DNA of 64,000 nucleotides from Plenodomus lindquistii (taxonomy: Eukaryota > Ascomycota > Dothideomycetes > Pleosporales > Leptosphaeriaceae), in assembly GCA_025504975.1 (NCBI GenBank), contig JANUWI010000016.1:558001-622000 (forward strand), given 5' to 3'. Positions within the stretch are counted from its first letter, which is position 1. The number at the start of each line of letters is the position of its first letter. The position numbers were made by a program, and so were the translations under genes. The notes below the pieces were generated by a model that saw nothing but the letters and a program-made list of their open reading frames with translations, searched no databases and was not told the DNA's origin. Below are positions 55,589 through 64,000 of the stretch, one piece after another.

Positions 55589-57344
55589 ATGCCGTCGACG
55601 CCGTATTTGAACGGCCTCGGCCAGAGCCAGCCTACCACACCTGTGACACCAGCAGCGTCTCTCACCGGAGCTTCTGATCTTGCCGTTCTCACCAAGCGCT
55701 ACGAGCAATTCATGGCCTATGACCAGGAGAAAGCCAAGTTTATGAATGCATGCAATCTGAGAGCCTAAGTCGATGCCTTTGGCTAATGCAACCGTAGGAG
55801 CTCATGACGCGCTGTGAGTACTTGCACCAGCAGCACCAGCTTCTACTGTCAGAGCGGAGCCGTGAGCTTGAGTGCTCCACACAATGGCAAGCTGAGAAGC
55901 TGCGATACGAAAAGTGGATTAAAAATATGCAGCGAGCCATGGTGAGTTATCCGCGTATCTACAACTCGCACACTGACGCTCCAGGCCGATAATCCGTTTG
56001 TCATGGTTCTCATCGATGGCGATGGTATGATTTTTCACGATGACCTACTTCAAGAAGGCGAGGCAGGGGGTCGTCGAGCTGCATTTCAGCTGTACGCCGC
56101 TGTTCAGACCTACATTGAGAGCGAGACGAGCGACATACCACTTTCCGCACGCATTGTTTGCCGAATTTACGCCAATGTTAGAGGCCTAGGGGACGTCCTT
56201 GTCCGTACCGGCGTAATTCGTGAATTGGGCCAATTCGAAGACTTTGTACGGGGTTTCACCCGGAGCAAAACGCTCTTCGACTTTGTGGATGTCGGACCTG
56301 GGAAGGATCGTGCAGATGACAAGATCATTGGTGAGTGCTTCTCTTCCTTATCCTGCCCACTGATTCAAAAGCCCGGAGCTGTTGCCCTTTGTTAACGTGT
56401 CATCAGAGTCGTTCAAGCTCTTCTCCCAGGATTATCACTGCCGTCGAATACTCTTCGGATGCTCGCACGACAATGGTTACGCACGGGTCTTGGAGGAGTC
56501 ATCTGACAAGGCGGAGCTGTTAGGCAAAGTTGTTCTTCTTGAAGGCGTACCTTTCGAGAAGGAATTGGTTGCATTACCTTACAGCACCAAGAAGTTTCCT
56601 AATCTATTCCGCGAGAACAAGATCGTCCTTCGCGGCTCCGCTGTCTGTGGCGCGACTTCGAAAAACTCACCAATGTGCCCTACGACATTCAACGTAATGC
56701 CGGGGATGCCTACTCGATTGCCAGCAGCGAGTGTCACTCCTCAGCTCATGGACAGTCCTATCCCTGGCAACGCAATGCTGTCGAGTCTGCCGCGAACGCC
56801 ATCGGCATCAACCATAAATTCGGACGGGTTTACGGCTGTCAAACCACCAACCACTATTATGAATACCTGGGCAGCTAAGGCCGCTGCTCCACCGCCACCG
56901 GCTCCCGTCTCACCTGTATATCAACCAGCGAATCGCGAAGAAGTCATTGCACGCAACCGATCTGGTCAACGCATTGACCCTCCGTGCAAGGACTACGACA
57001 AGACTGAAGTTGACCGCATCAAAAAGCTAAAGCTGTGCAACGTCCACTTTCTCCGCAACGAATGCCCATACGATGAGGAATGTACCCACCTTCATGCGTT
57101 CGAGCCCTCTAGGGAAGAGATTCATACTCTTCGTCTTGTTGCGCGCATGGCTCCGTGTCAAAATGGTAGCGGCTGTCAGGACATCAAATGTATCTATGGC
57201 CATCGATGCCCTGCGCCCCTACAGCGCAACAGGCGCAAGGGAGGTGGAGATGCTAAGCCCTGTATCTTTTCAGACGCGTGCAAATTCCCTTTGGAGCTTC
57301 ATGAAATCGACCTTAACGTGGTCAAGACGCTAGTCATTCGGTAG
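55589..57344 (+). CDS. CCCH zinc-finger protein with N-terminal NYN-like (DUF7923-type) domain
   Basis: Exons 55589..55747, 55798..55941, 55985..56330 and 56407..57344 encode 528 residues. The first junction is the doubtful one: the only in-frame join I find needs a GC donor (AAT|GCATGC, 50-bp intron with a perfect GCTAATGC branch site). Other introns are 43 and 76 bp. A coiled N-terminus (YEQFMAYDQEKAKF; ERSRELECSTQWQAEKL) is followed by NPFVMVLIDGDGMIFHDDLL, the conserved domain found in fungal CCCH proteins, with acidic residues reminiscent of NYN nucleases. A Pro/Ser linker precedes two CCCH fingers: C-x8-C-x5-C-x3-H (CNVHFLRNECPYDEECTHLH) and C-x5-C-x4-C-x3-H (CQNGSGCQDIKCIYGH). A third Cys/His cluster (CIFSDACKF) is near the end. 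Probable RNA-binding or RNA-processing role. Confidence 0.82.
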
Positions 57345-57875
57345 CGTCTTGTAGCTGGCGGACCAGTAGGACGAAGGGTAAGGAAGAAGATGCGAATAGA
57401 ACCTTGTCTCATGCTCTTCAGAGTCACGTTCAGATACGACGACCATAGTGCGTGTATTATTTGCAATGCACCGTGCAACGAAACATCTCCGTCATTCCCT
57501 CTCATTTGACCTTGCTGCTTATGTGCGTGAACGCAGCGTGCCCATCGATCTACCAACAGTCAAACAATCACTTTTCGCACAGCATCAGAATTTTTGAAAT
57601 GAGACGAATCGCGATTGACAGTCTCCGTTGACAGATTGTCATTCACATAATAACCTCGGTCATGACCACCTCGGAAATGGTAACTACGGGGTCGCTTTGA
57701 ACTCCATGGCATTACTTCGGCTACATTCTGCTGGCTGACTGTTCTGCATGAGTAGGTAATCGTACTATGCCTATAACGAAGTCTCGCTTCTGTACAGGAG
57801 ATAAGCCTCGCAAACCAACATTGACGGCTAATCATTTATCAAGCTACTTCTACATTACACTGATTCTACCCCATC
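57345..57875. other. Intergenic
   Basis: 531 bp between two genes on the same strand. No coding feature is supported; it should include the promoter of the following EthD-like gene. Confidence 0.5.
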
Positions 57876-58753
57876 ATGACTTCAGCGCTTCACGGCCCAG
57901 GAATACTATACGTAACGTCTCGAATTAAACCGAGCAGTTCCCACACACTCGACGAGGCAACGTACTTGAAATGGTACGACGACGACCACATCCCCGAGCT
58001 CGTATCAACAAGCGGTATCAAGAGCTCTTTCCGCTTCGCCAACACCAATCCCCAGCCTCAATCCCACGATGAAAACAGCGCCGCGATGCCCTATCTAGTC
58101 TACGACCCCATGCAAGACCTGGCTTTCACAACCAGCGACGAATTTCGTAACATCAGAGTGGAAAGCCAGATTCTGCCTCCCGGCAGTGTGATATACGATT
58201 TCGCGGAGTTTAATGTCTACTACTTTGGCCTGCACAGTGTGTGTGGAACTAAGCGTGGAGAAGGTATGGTATAGAATGGCGCAATATGGAGAAGAGTAAT
58301 GGGTCGTAAGCGCGGTAATAACACAGTTGTAGATTCCGTCAAGTTCATAGTAACGGAACGCTTCTCTGCCGAGGGAGAACTGCAGCGTACCGCTATTGAG
58401 ACATGTAATGAAATGGTAGGTATACACATTATTTCCGTCCATCAAGCAACGCCAAAGCATGCTGACATGTCTCTTCCTGGTAACAATAGTTCGGTACAGT
58501 GGCGCGGGCATCTGGGTACATTCGTACACTCTCCTTCCAGTTGCAGTTCGCGCACTCCAATGCACAGTCGAATGGATCTGGCAAAGCTGAGCCAGGCTCC
58601 TGGCTTTGCATTCATGAGTTCTCGATGAAGCCTGTCGAGGCGGTTCTCGTGTCGCGGGGTGAAATCTTGGAAGACCATGTTGGGACGACGACAAAGGAGA
58701 TGGATGTCTGGGAGTTGAAAAAGACGTTTGGGGAGGGCAGGTTTTTTGATTAG
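57876..58753 (+). CDS. EthD-like dimeric alpha/beta-barrel protein
   Basis: Exons 57876..58263, 58327..58415 and 58490..58753 encode 246 residues; introns are 63 and 74 bp (GTATGG...CACAG, GTAGGT...AATAG). The N-terminal half has YLKWYDDDHIPELVSTSGIK, the typical fungal EthD-like opening. SVIYDFAEFNVYYF and GYIRTLSFQLQFAHSNAQS with SWLCIHEFS in the last exon match the second repeat of two-domain relatives. It differs from the EthD protein at 6566-7536 in length and sequence, so the two are not recent duplicates. Enzymatic role unknown. No signal peptide. Confidence 0.75.
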
Positions 58754-59368
58754 ACTAAGGTCTATGATGTATGGGGTTGCTATGGTACGTTGGAGAGGCG
58801 ACTGATTTCCAATTGGTGGGTAATTTTATTTACTCGATTGATGAGACGGAGGTGAACGACGCACAATGATTCCAACGACTCAAGCTTTGACATCAAGTAC
58901 ATAACATATATGCAACCTCGAAAAACGATGTTATAGAGCCGCTATTAGAAGCTAACTTGATGATAGAGAATGCAAGGGTTTAGGGTGCTAAAGGCTGTAA
59001 GCGCCACTCAACCGAGCTGCCACTAGATATCTACAAGCTATCCACCAAGACATTTACCATCTACCCGCTAGATTGACACTATCCCGTCAAGACCAGCTTA
59101 TTCGTAACTTGAATCATGTTTATGTAGGAGTTATGTACATAACGAAAGGTGCTTCAAGATGCCAAGATACCGGCTCCGTTTCAGCAGGGGTGGACGCATC
59201 TTCCAGATTAGCAGGACGAAACGTGGCTTCCACGCGACTAATTCGATCCATACCATACATATTCCCAATGCTTCCACCCCAGTTCCGTTCCGTTTCCTCT
59301 TTCACTAATCACGCACACACGCAGTCTGCAAGTCCCCAACAACCAGGGAAAAAAAAACATCATCAGCC
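58754..59368. other. Intergenic
   Basis: 615 bp. On the minus strand at about 59000-59030 a short stretch resembles a tRNA D-arm (CAGCTCGGTTGAGTGGCG), but no acceptor stem or T-arm can be paired with it, so no tRNA is called. Confidence 0.5.
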
Positions 59369-60879
59369 ATGATGTTGGCGACTCCAGGTTCCTCCTCTCC
59401 ACATCGGCAACTATACGCCCTGCTCGCGATATTCCTATCGCAGGCGGCCCAGGCAGAACTTTTCTACACAGCAACTAGCCCCGTGATCCAAGACGGGCTT
59501 GTCCATGCGCCTTCGACGAGCTGCTCGGTTAGACAGGACGGATATACCACTGATACTTTTCCATGGACGCATAGTCCTACTTGCGTTAATGTTACATTTT
59601 CCGATGATGATGACAGCGATGATTCAAGTTTCTACAAGACATTCTGCGCATACACGAATTCAGGCTACAATGGCGGCCGTGGTATAAGCTTTGTTGTTCC
59701 CCCAGAGGTTGCAGCGACATTTACCAATGAGGCGTTTGGTGTTGCGATTGGGGGGCTGGAGGACCAGATGGGCGAAGAGATGGGTATGTGGGAGATCAAA
59801 GAGACGGCGGAGAAAGGGAGGGGCTTGTTCGCGAAGAAAAATGTGGCTGCGGTGTTCGCGGGGGAGACCTTGATTAAACAGACACCGGTTTTACTAGTGT
59901 CGAAAGAGCTGCTTGCGAGCGATATGGAGACTGAGAAGGAGACTGTGGTGACGAAGGCGATTGAGCAGTTGCCGAGTGCTACGAGAAAGGTTGTGGAAAC
60001 GCTGGATGCTTCCACGGGGACGTTTTGGCATCATGTTGTGAAGAACAATGGACTTACTGTCAAGTGGCCATGGGTGGACGAGGTCCCTCGACTTGTTGCT
60101 GTTGTTCCCGAGGTTGCTGTAAGTTTTCTCCGCTCCGAGATTGCGTCTCGTCAATGAAAAGCGTAAAACTGACCCAAAGCAGCGCATCAATCATGATTGC
60201 CGTCCAAATACTTTGTGGCGATTCGACGACTACACCATGTCTATCGAAATTGTCGCGCTCAAAGAAATCAAGCCGGGCGAGGAAATCACCTTGAGCTGTG
60301 AGTGTCCGGATTCGCAAACATTTAGAATCGTGTGTCACTGACCATAACATCAAAGATGGATATGAAACCCGGCCCGCTGGAAGACGCATGAAGTCCATCC
60401 GGGCAAACCTAGGCTTCACATGCAAATGTCCCTTGTGCAGCGCGGATTACCCAACCATAGAAGCCTCCAACGATCGTCTCAGCGAGATCAAAGCCCTCAA
60501 ATCCGTTCTGCCACAAGACGAAAAAGACTCGGCTGAACTCCTACGCCTCTTACCCAGCCTCATTTCCCAATTGCAGGAAGAAGACTTGCACACTGACGTG
60601 CCCAAGTATGAAGAGATTCTGGCCTACACATGGTCCAGTTTTGGATTTGAAGACAAGGCAAAGTATTGGGCGGGCAGGGCTAGGAAACATTGGGCGATTA
60701 TTGCGGGGAAGGATAGCTGGGAGCAGAGGAGATGTGGCGAATTGGAGGATAATGTTACGGGACATTCTACGTGGAAGACTTGGAAGGGGGAACCTTGGGA
60801 GGACGTAAGTAAGGAGGAAACGGTGGAAAAGGAGGGGAACGACTCTGGCGAACAAAAATATGTTCACAGACATAATTAG
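59369..60879 (+). CDS. SET-domain protein with an N-terminal signal peptide
   Basis: Exons 59369..60118, 60183..60297 and 60356..60879 encode 462 residues; introns are 64 and 58 bp. The N-terminus (MMLATPGSSSPHRQLYALLA, then IFLSQAAQA) looks like a cleavable secretion signal. A lumenal-type region follows with several Cys and an NVTF glycosylation sequon. The SET fold then starts with WEIKETAEKGRGLFAKKNV. RINHDCRPNTLWRF (the NHxC-type cofactor knot), ALKEIKPGEEITLSYG and the post-SET cluster FTCKCPLC complete it, each join preserved by splicing. SET proteins transfer methyl to lysine from S-adenosylmethionine. A secreted or ER-lumenal form is unexpected for that chemistry. Many plant-associated fungi have similar SET-5-type genes with leader sequences, as I recall. 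Catalytic activity is not proven. Confidence 0.86.
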
Positions 60880-61007
60880 GGGAGTTGGCGGCGTTGGACG
60901 CAGAAAAGATGCACCGCGTGATAGGTGTCAATATTATTCGAATAGCGATGGCCCGCGTTGAATGGCAAGGCGGTGTCGGACGAGTACAGTAGACACATCC
61001 GTCCGCA

Positions 61008-61513
61008 TTACGAGTCCCCACTGCCGGGTTTTGCTACGGTCAGCCATTTGGGCTCTTCTTGTTCAAACGATTTGAATGCTGGCGGAGGGAATCTGTCGAA
61101 CAGTCCGCCTTTGAGATAGATAGTCGGGGTGTCGCCAGCAGGTACCGACATGACAGGCCTTTGCAATTGATTCAGTTTGGGTCAGAAACACAAGGTACAT
61201 GCGGAGCTTACGATCCGCAATCACTACAGAATCGGCGTGTAATGGTATTACCGCTCGTGGTATCACTATCGGTGTAGTCTTTGAGACTGCTCGTTCTGTC
61301 TTCAACTTTGACGTCCTTTTTATCGAAGATGAAGATGACTGAGCCTGCGCATGACCCGGCACGGCGACAGTTTGAACTGAGATTTGTCAATGGCGGTGGA
61401 ATGATGGAGGTTGAGACCTGGCTGACTGCTCACCAGTAGCATATGGCTGATGTTTCTGGGATTGCAGGTATGGTCACCCTGATGCTTCCGCAATTGCAGC
61501 GTCCCGTTGCCAT
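61008..61513 (-). CDS. GFA-family protein (glutathione-dependent formaldehyde-activating enzyme-like)
   Basis: Exons, complement: 61434..61513, 61212..61376 and 61008..61158, giving 131 residues; introns are 57 and 53 bp (GTGAGC...CTCAG, GTAAGC...CAAAG). No single exon is long enough to stand out in an ORF scan. The zinc-binding Cys set of the family is complete: CNCG (6, 8), CSNC (27, 30; the join is made by intron 1) and CSDCGS (77, 80; split by intron 2). The usual fold sentence follows: GSVIFIFDKKDVKVED, SLKDYTDSDTTSGNTITRRF and YLKGGLFDRFPPP. Members bind zinc and are related to the bacterial enzyme joining glutathione and formaldehyde, but most fungal members are uncharacterised. Its stop lies 128 bp from the convergent SET gene's stop. 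Confidence 0.9.
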
Positions 61514-61930
61514 TGTGGTGTTTGGGAGATGGACAGAGGTACGATGCAAAGCATCAACTACCTACACATTGTTTGCACTCCGGAAGAGAGGGCCTGGACC
61601 CATTGCGGCTGACCTCGGCAGACGACCAGGCCGAGTCGCAAGGAACATGTCAGGAAGATCAGCGAAATAGTGCTTTTGAAGAGTAAAAGGCGAGACGCGT
61701 TGGCATCATGTTGAATCGTGAGAGGGAATATACGATGCCAGAGTCTCATCACACGTGAAGGTGGTGGCTGTCTGGCTCCGCAAGAGGACTAGCGCGAGAG
61801 GGGGATGTGACTGAATAGTAAGCACCGAGCGGCCGCGCGCTCCACATGTTTGTTGACGCTCTCCAACGAACTCGCCGCAGCAACCACATACACGCTGACG
61901 CCCGGCCAGCAGTATCGAGGCCCACGCAAG
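61514..61930. promoter_or_regulatory. Divergent promoter region, GFA and APC13-like genes
   Basis: 417 bp between divergent starts. An open frame exists just upstream of the APC13-like ATG (61800-61930), but it lacks its own ATG and is read as 5' untranslated sequence. Confidence 0.4.
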
Positions 61931-62419
61931 ATGGTGAATGCGCTTCCCGCGGCATAATTCGTTCCCAAGCTAACATACCAGACGCGCGACTCAACAGCAA
62001 CATACCTGCACATGCACCATTCACACCACGCCGACCTCCTCGAGCAATTCACAAACGTCACGTCCTCGCAATTGGCGCCCGAGGACATTTTCATTCCACC
62101 CCACCTGCAACCCGTCAACCCTGAAGACGAAGACGACGTGGTGCCCGACCAGCACGCTGCTTTCGGCATTCAACGCGCGACACAGACGCGCACTGAGCCA
62201 ACATGGCGCGACCTGGGCCTTGACGAGCTCCTCAGACGGGGTCCCGAGGGCAGCCAGGCCCAGACTGCAAGTGGTGTTACAAGTTCCAGGCCTAGTGAGC
62301 CGCTCAGACTGGCACTGAGCCGCCAGCCTGGAGCGAGAGGGCCGGAACAGAGGCCCGTACATAGGGCGACTCAGGCACCGGTGACTGGTGCTGGGCCAGG
62401 CAACGGTCTGCCTCGATGA
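61931..62419 (+). CDS. APC13: Probable anaphase-promoting complex subunit 13
   Basis: Exons 61931..61933 and 61982..62419 encode 146 residues. The first exon is the ATG alone, followed by a 48-bp intron (GTGAAT...ACCAG, branch site GCTAACA). The frame from 61982 reads TRDSTATYLHMHHSHHADLL. If unspliced, translation could start at the in-frame ATG at 62012. The core APEDIFIPPHLQPVNPEDED, DVVPDQHAAFGIQRATQ and TWRDLGLDELL agrees with the Apc13 pattern: an acidic central part and a W-x-D-L-x-L motif, as in human ANAPC13 (KWTDLAL). APC13 is a small structural subunit that holds TPR subunits in the cell-cycle ubiquitin ligase APC/C. The C-terminal 60 residues are low complexity. Assignment is from recalled family motifs. 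Confidence 0.68.
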
Positions 62420-63160
62420 GAACCGATCCTATCTGAACAGGCTAGTACAACCGCACTGAACGAAGAGAAGTTGATCGAAACTCAAGATGGACAACGAGCG
62501 TGTTATAAAAGGATTCGTCGATAAGTATACAACATGGGCCAAATATGTGCACTGAATGAATATCACGGAGCTAGTGGCCGTCACCCGATCTCTGAAAATG
62601 TTACAGAGAGCTAGGATTCGATTGGCCGTTAATGGGGCATCGATTATGCAACCTAGAGGATGACAGAGGGCCAGGAAGATGTCGCTAGAGGCTTGGGCGT
62701 GGTACAAAAAAATGTTAGGTTATCGTGTATTGAATAGAAGTAACTCACGCGCAAAGGTGCTATAGTGTTATAGTTAAGACTCAAAAGCTTATCTACATAG
62801 GGTACATGCTTTCAATTCCCAAGTTTGAGTTTAGTAATCCTAATCTACATACTCAAATTGTAACTTTCATCACGATAATGCTTAATTGTATTTAATCCAA
62901 AGGTATTCTTTAAATTTCTTTAGCACATGTTAACAAAGCTAAACTAGGTAGACGCCTGATATGCTAGTGGACGCCTAATAGGAATGCAGCTACAATGCAC
63001 GATGCATTTGGAGATAGAAGGTACAATACAATCAAGGGTATCTAACAATCTAACACTGAAGACAAAATGCAAGTCATTAGAGCACCAGTACATGCCTCTT
63101 AGTCTCATTCTCTTCGGGGGAAAAGCCGTGAGTGGACCCGATCCGCTACCACCGGACGGG
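62420..63160. other. Intergenic between convergent genes
   Basis: 741 bp, A+T-rich between 62700 and 62960, with no recognised gene or repeat. Confidence 0.5.
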
Positions 63161-63931
63161 CTATTTCCTCGCAACAGGCATGAGCATAGCACCACTTTCA
63201 CCGCCCAGAATCTTCTTAACTCTCTCCACCCTCTCGACCGCCTTCTCCAGTCTATCCAGTCTTGCCATCTTCTCCCTATCCCGGCGCTCCAGCGTCTCGA
63301 CACGCTCCTCGAGTTTCGCCCTGGCGCGTCGCTCCTCGGCGACCATCTCGTTGGCCTGGCTGAAGAGTTGAACGCTGAGCTCCTCAATCTCTATGTCGAC
63401 TTTTTGCACGCGCTCCTCTGCTTTTGCGCGCAGACTGCGCTCGCGCTCGAGTTCACTCAGGAGCGCACTGTCTGGTGGCGAGGTCACGGCAGGCGGGGGA
63501 GGCAAGGAGAAGGCATTGGCCGGGCTGGCGCGACGTGCGACGCCGGCGAAGAAGGAGAAGCGACTCGCTGCTTTGTTTGAGCTGGCCGTGTTTGGACGGG
63601 CTGCTGCTTCGTCGGAGGAGAGGCGGGCCGGGTCGAACGAGTCGAGCGTGTGGGAGCGCAGGGGCTGGGGAGGCAGTTTGGGCGTCTGGAGGCGGGCGAG
63701 TTGGTCTTCGTAGTCGGCGCACTTGTCGACGGCTGCTGCGGCTTTTGCCTTGAGGAGCTCGGCCTGCTCTTCGAGTTGTTGGATGCGTTGGCGGGCGCTG
63801 GCTATGCTCGCCATGTCCGGCTCGAGCGCGGTGCCGCAGGCCGGGCAGCTGTGCGTGTTGGGCGCGGCATCGGGCATGGGTTTGGTGGCTATCGACGGGG
63901 CAGGGGGCGGCGGCTCCGTTGCTGCGGCCAT
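63161..63931 (-). CDS. Sec2-type Rab guanine-nucleotide exchange factor domain protein (short form)
   Basis: Single exon, 256 residues from the ATG at 63931 (MAAATEPPPPAPSIATKP). CPACG near residue 30 and ARQRIQQLEEQAELLKAKAA begin the protein, then a Ser/Pro linker (about 85-150). The main feature is a long coiled coil (about 155-240): LRAKAEERVQKVDIEIEELS, VQLFSQANEMVAEERRARA and KLEERVETLERRDREKMARL. The SVQLFSQANEMVAEER-type block is the hallmark of Sec2/Rabin8 exchange domains, which activate Sec4/Rab8 on secretory vesicles. Yeast Sec2 is about 760 residues, so this is a short relative or one of two fungal paralogues. No splice site is required. Confidence 0.85.
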   Translation of the reverse strand: MAAATEPPPPAPSIATKPMPDAAPNTHSCPACGTALEPDMASIASARQRIQQLEEQAELLKAKAAAAVDKCADYEDQLARLQTPKLPPQPLRSHTLDSFDPARLSSDEAAARPNTASSNKAASRFSFFAGVARRASPANAFSLPPPPAVTSPPDSALLSELERERSLRAKAEERVQKVDIEIEELSVQLFSQANEMVAEERRARAKLEERVETLERRDREKMARLDRLEKAVERVERVKKILGGESGAMLMPVARK

Positions 63932-64000
63932 GGCGGGTGGTGGGTGGGGTGTGGAAGGTGTTGATGGGCGCTGCTGCTGGCGATGGGTTGGCCGTACATG

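Noticed and set aside
59000..59030. tRNA-like D-arm on the minus strand
   Set aside because: No pairing acceptor stem, anticodon stem or T-arm could be found around it.
61789..62169. Minus-strand 126-codon ORF opposite the APC13-like gene
   Set aside because: Its protein is Trp/Cys/Ser-rich with no domain and mirrors the conserved acidic core on the other strand.

Overview
This window is nuclear DNA from a filamentous ascomycete. Genes carry short introns (about 43-140 bp) with GTRNGT-type donors, CTRAY-like branch sites and YAG acceptors. Gene content (tandem pectin methylesterase, laccase, Zn2Cys6 regulator, PTH11-like rhodopsin-domain protein, EthD proteins, DUF3425 bZIP) and a block with CpA/TpG almost removed (the RIP signature) fit Dothideomycetes, most likely Pleosporales. 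That placement is inference from content and style. Almost every gene needed splicing by hand, and the exon coordinates below come from reading frame and splice signals together.

Left arm (1-22.5 kb), accessory in character. A secreted protein with four pectin methylesterase modules (truncated by the window edge) is followed by an EthD-domain protein, a CocE/NonD-type hydrolase, a Zn2Cys6 regulator with eight exons, a secreted laccase, a small secreted glycoprotein, a seven-helix rhodopsin-domain protein, a nitrilase and a BTB protein. These are enzymes of plant-wall attack, phenolic or small-molecule oxidation and nitrile or ester hydrolysis, with a regulator among them. No polyketide or peptide synthase backbone is visible.

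Middle (22.5-31.8 kb). About 2.8 kb of gene-free DNA leads into a complete relic of a DNA transposon at 25279-31088. It has perfect 20-bp terminal inverted repeats and a perfect 8-bp target-site duplication, which points to the hAT superfamily. Its interior is mutated to near-pure A+T and has no long ORF in any frame. It separates the accessory arm from the housekeeping arm.

Right arm (31.8-64 kb), dense and mostly housekeeping. It holds a DUF3425 bZIP factor, an alpha/beta hydrolase, a DUF7719-like membrane protein, the GPI-anchor deacetylase GPI12/PIG-L, a disordered protein, a Tim17-family-like protein, eIF4B, a conserved unknown, a DHX57-type DEAH helicase, aprataxin, an IRC22/TRAP-alpha protein, a CCCH zinc-finger protein, a second EthD-like protein, a SET protein with a signal peptide, a GFA protein, a probable APC13 subunit and a Sec2-domain protein. 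Most are in head-to-head pairs sharing 280-650 bp. The GFA and APC13 genes are built from short exons and are easily missed by ORF scans.
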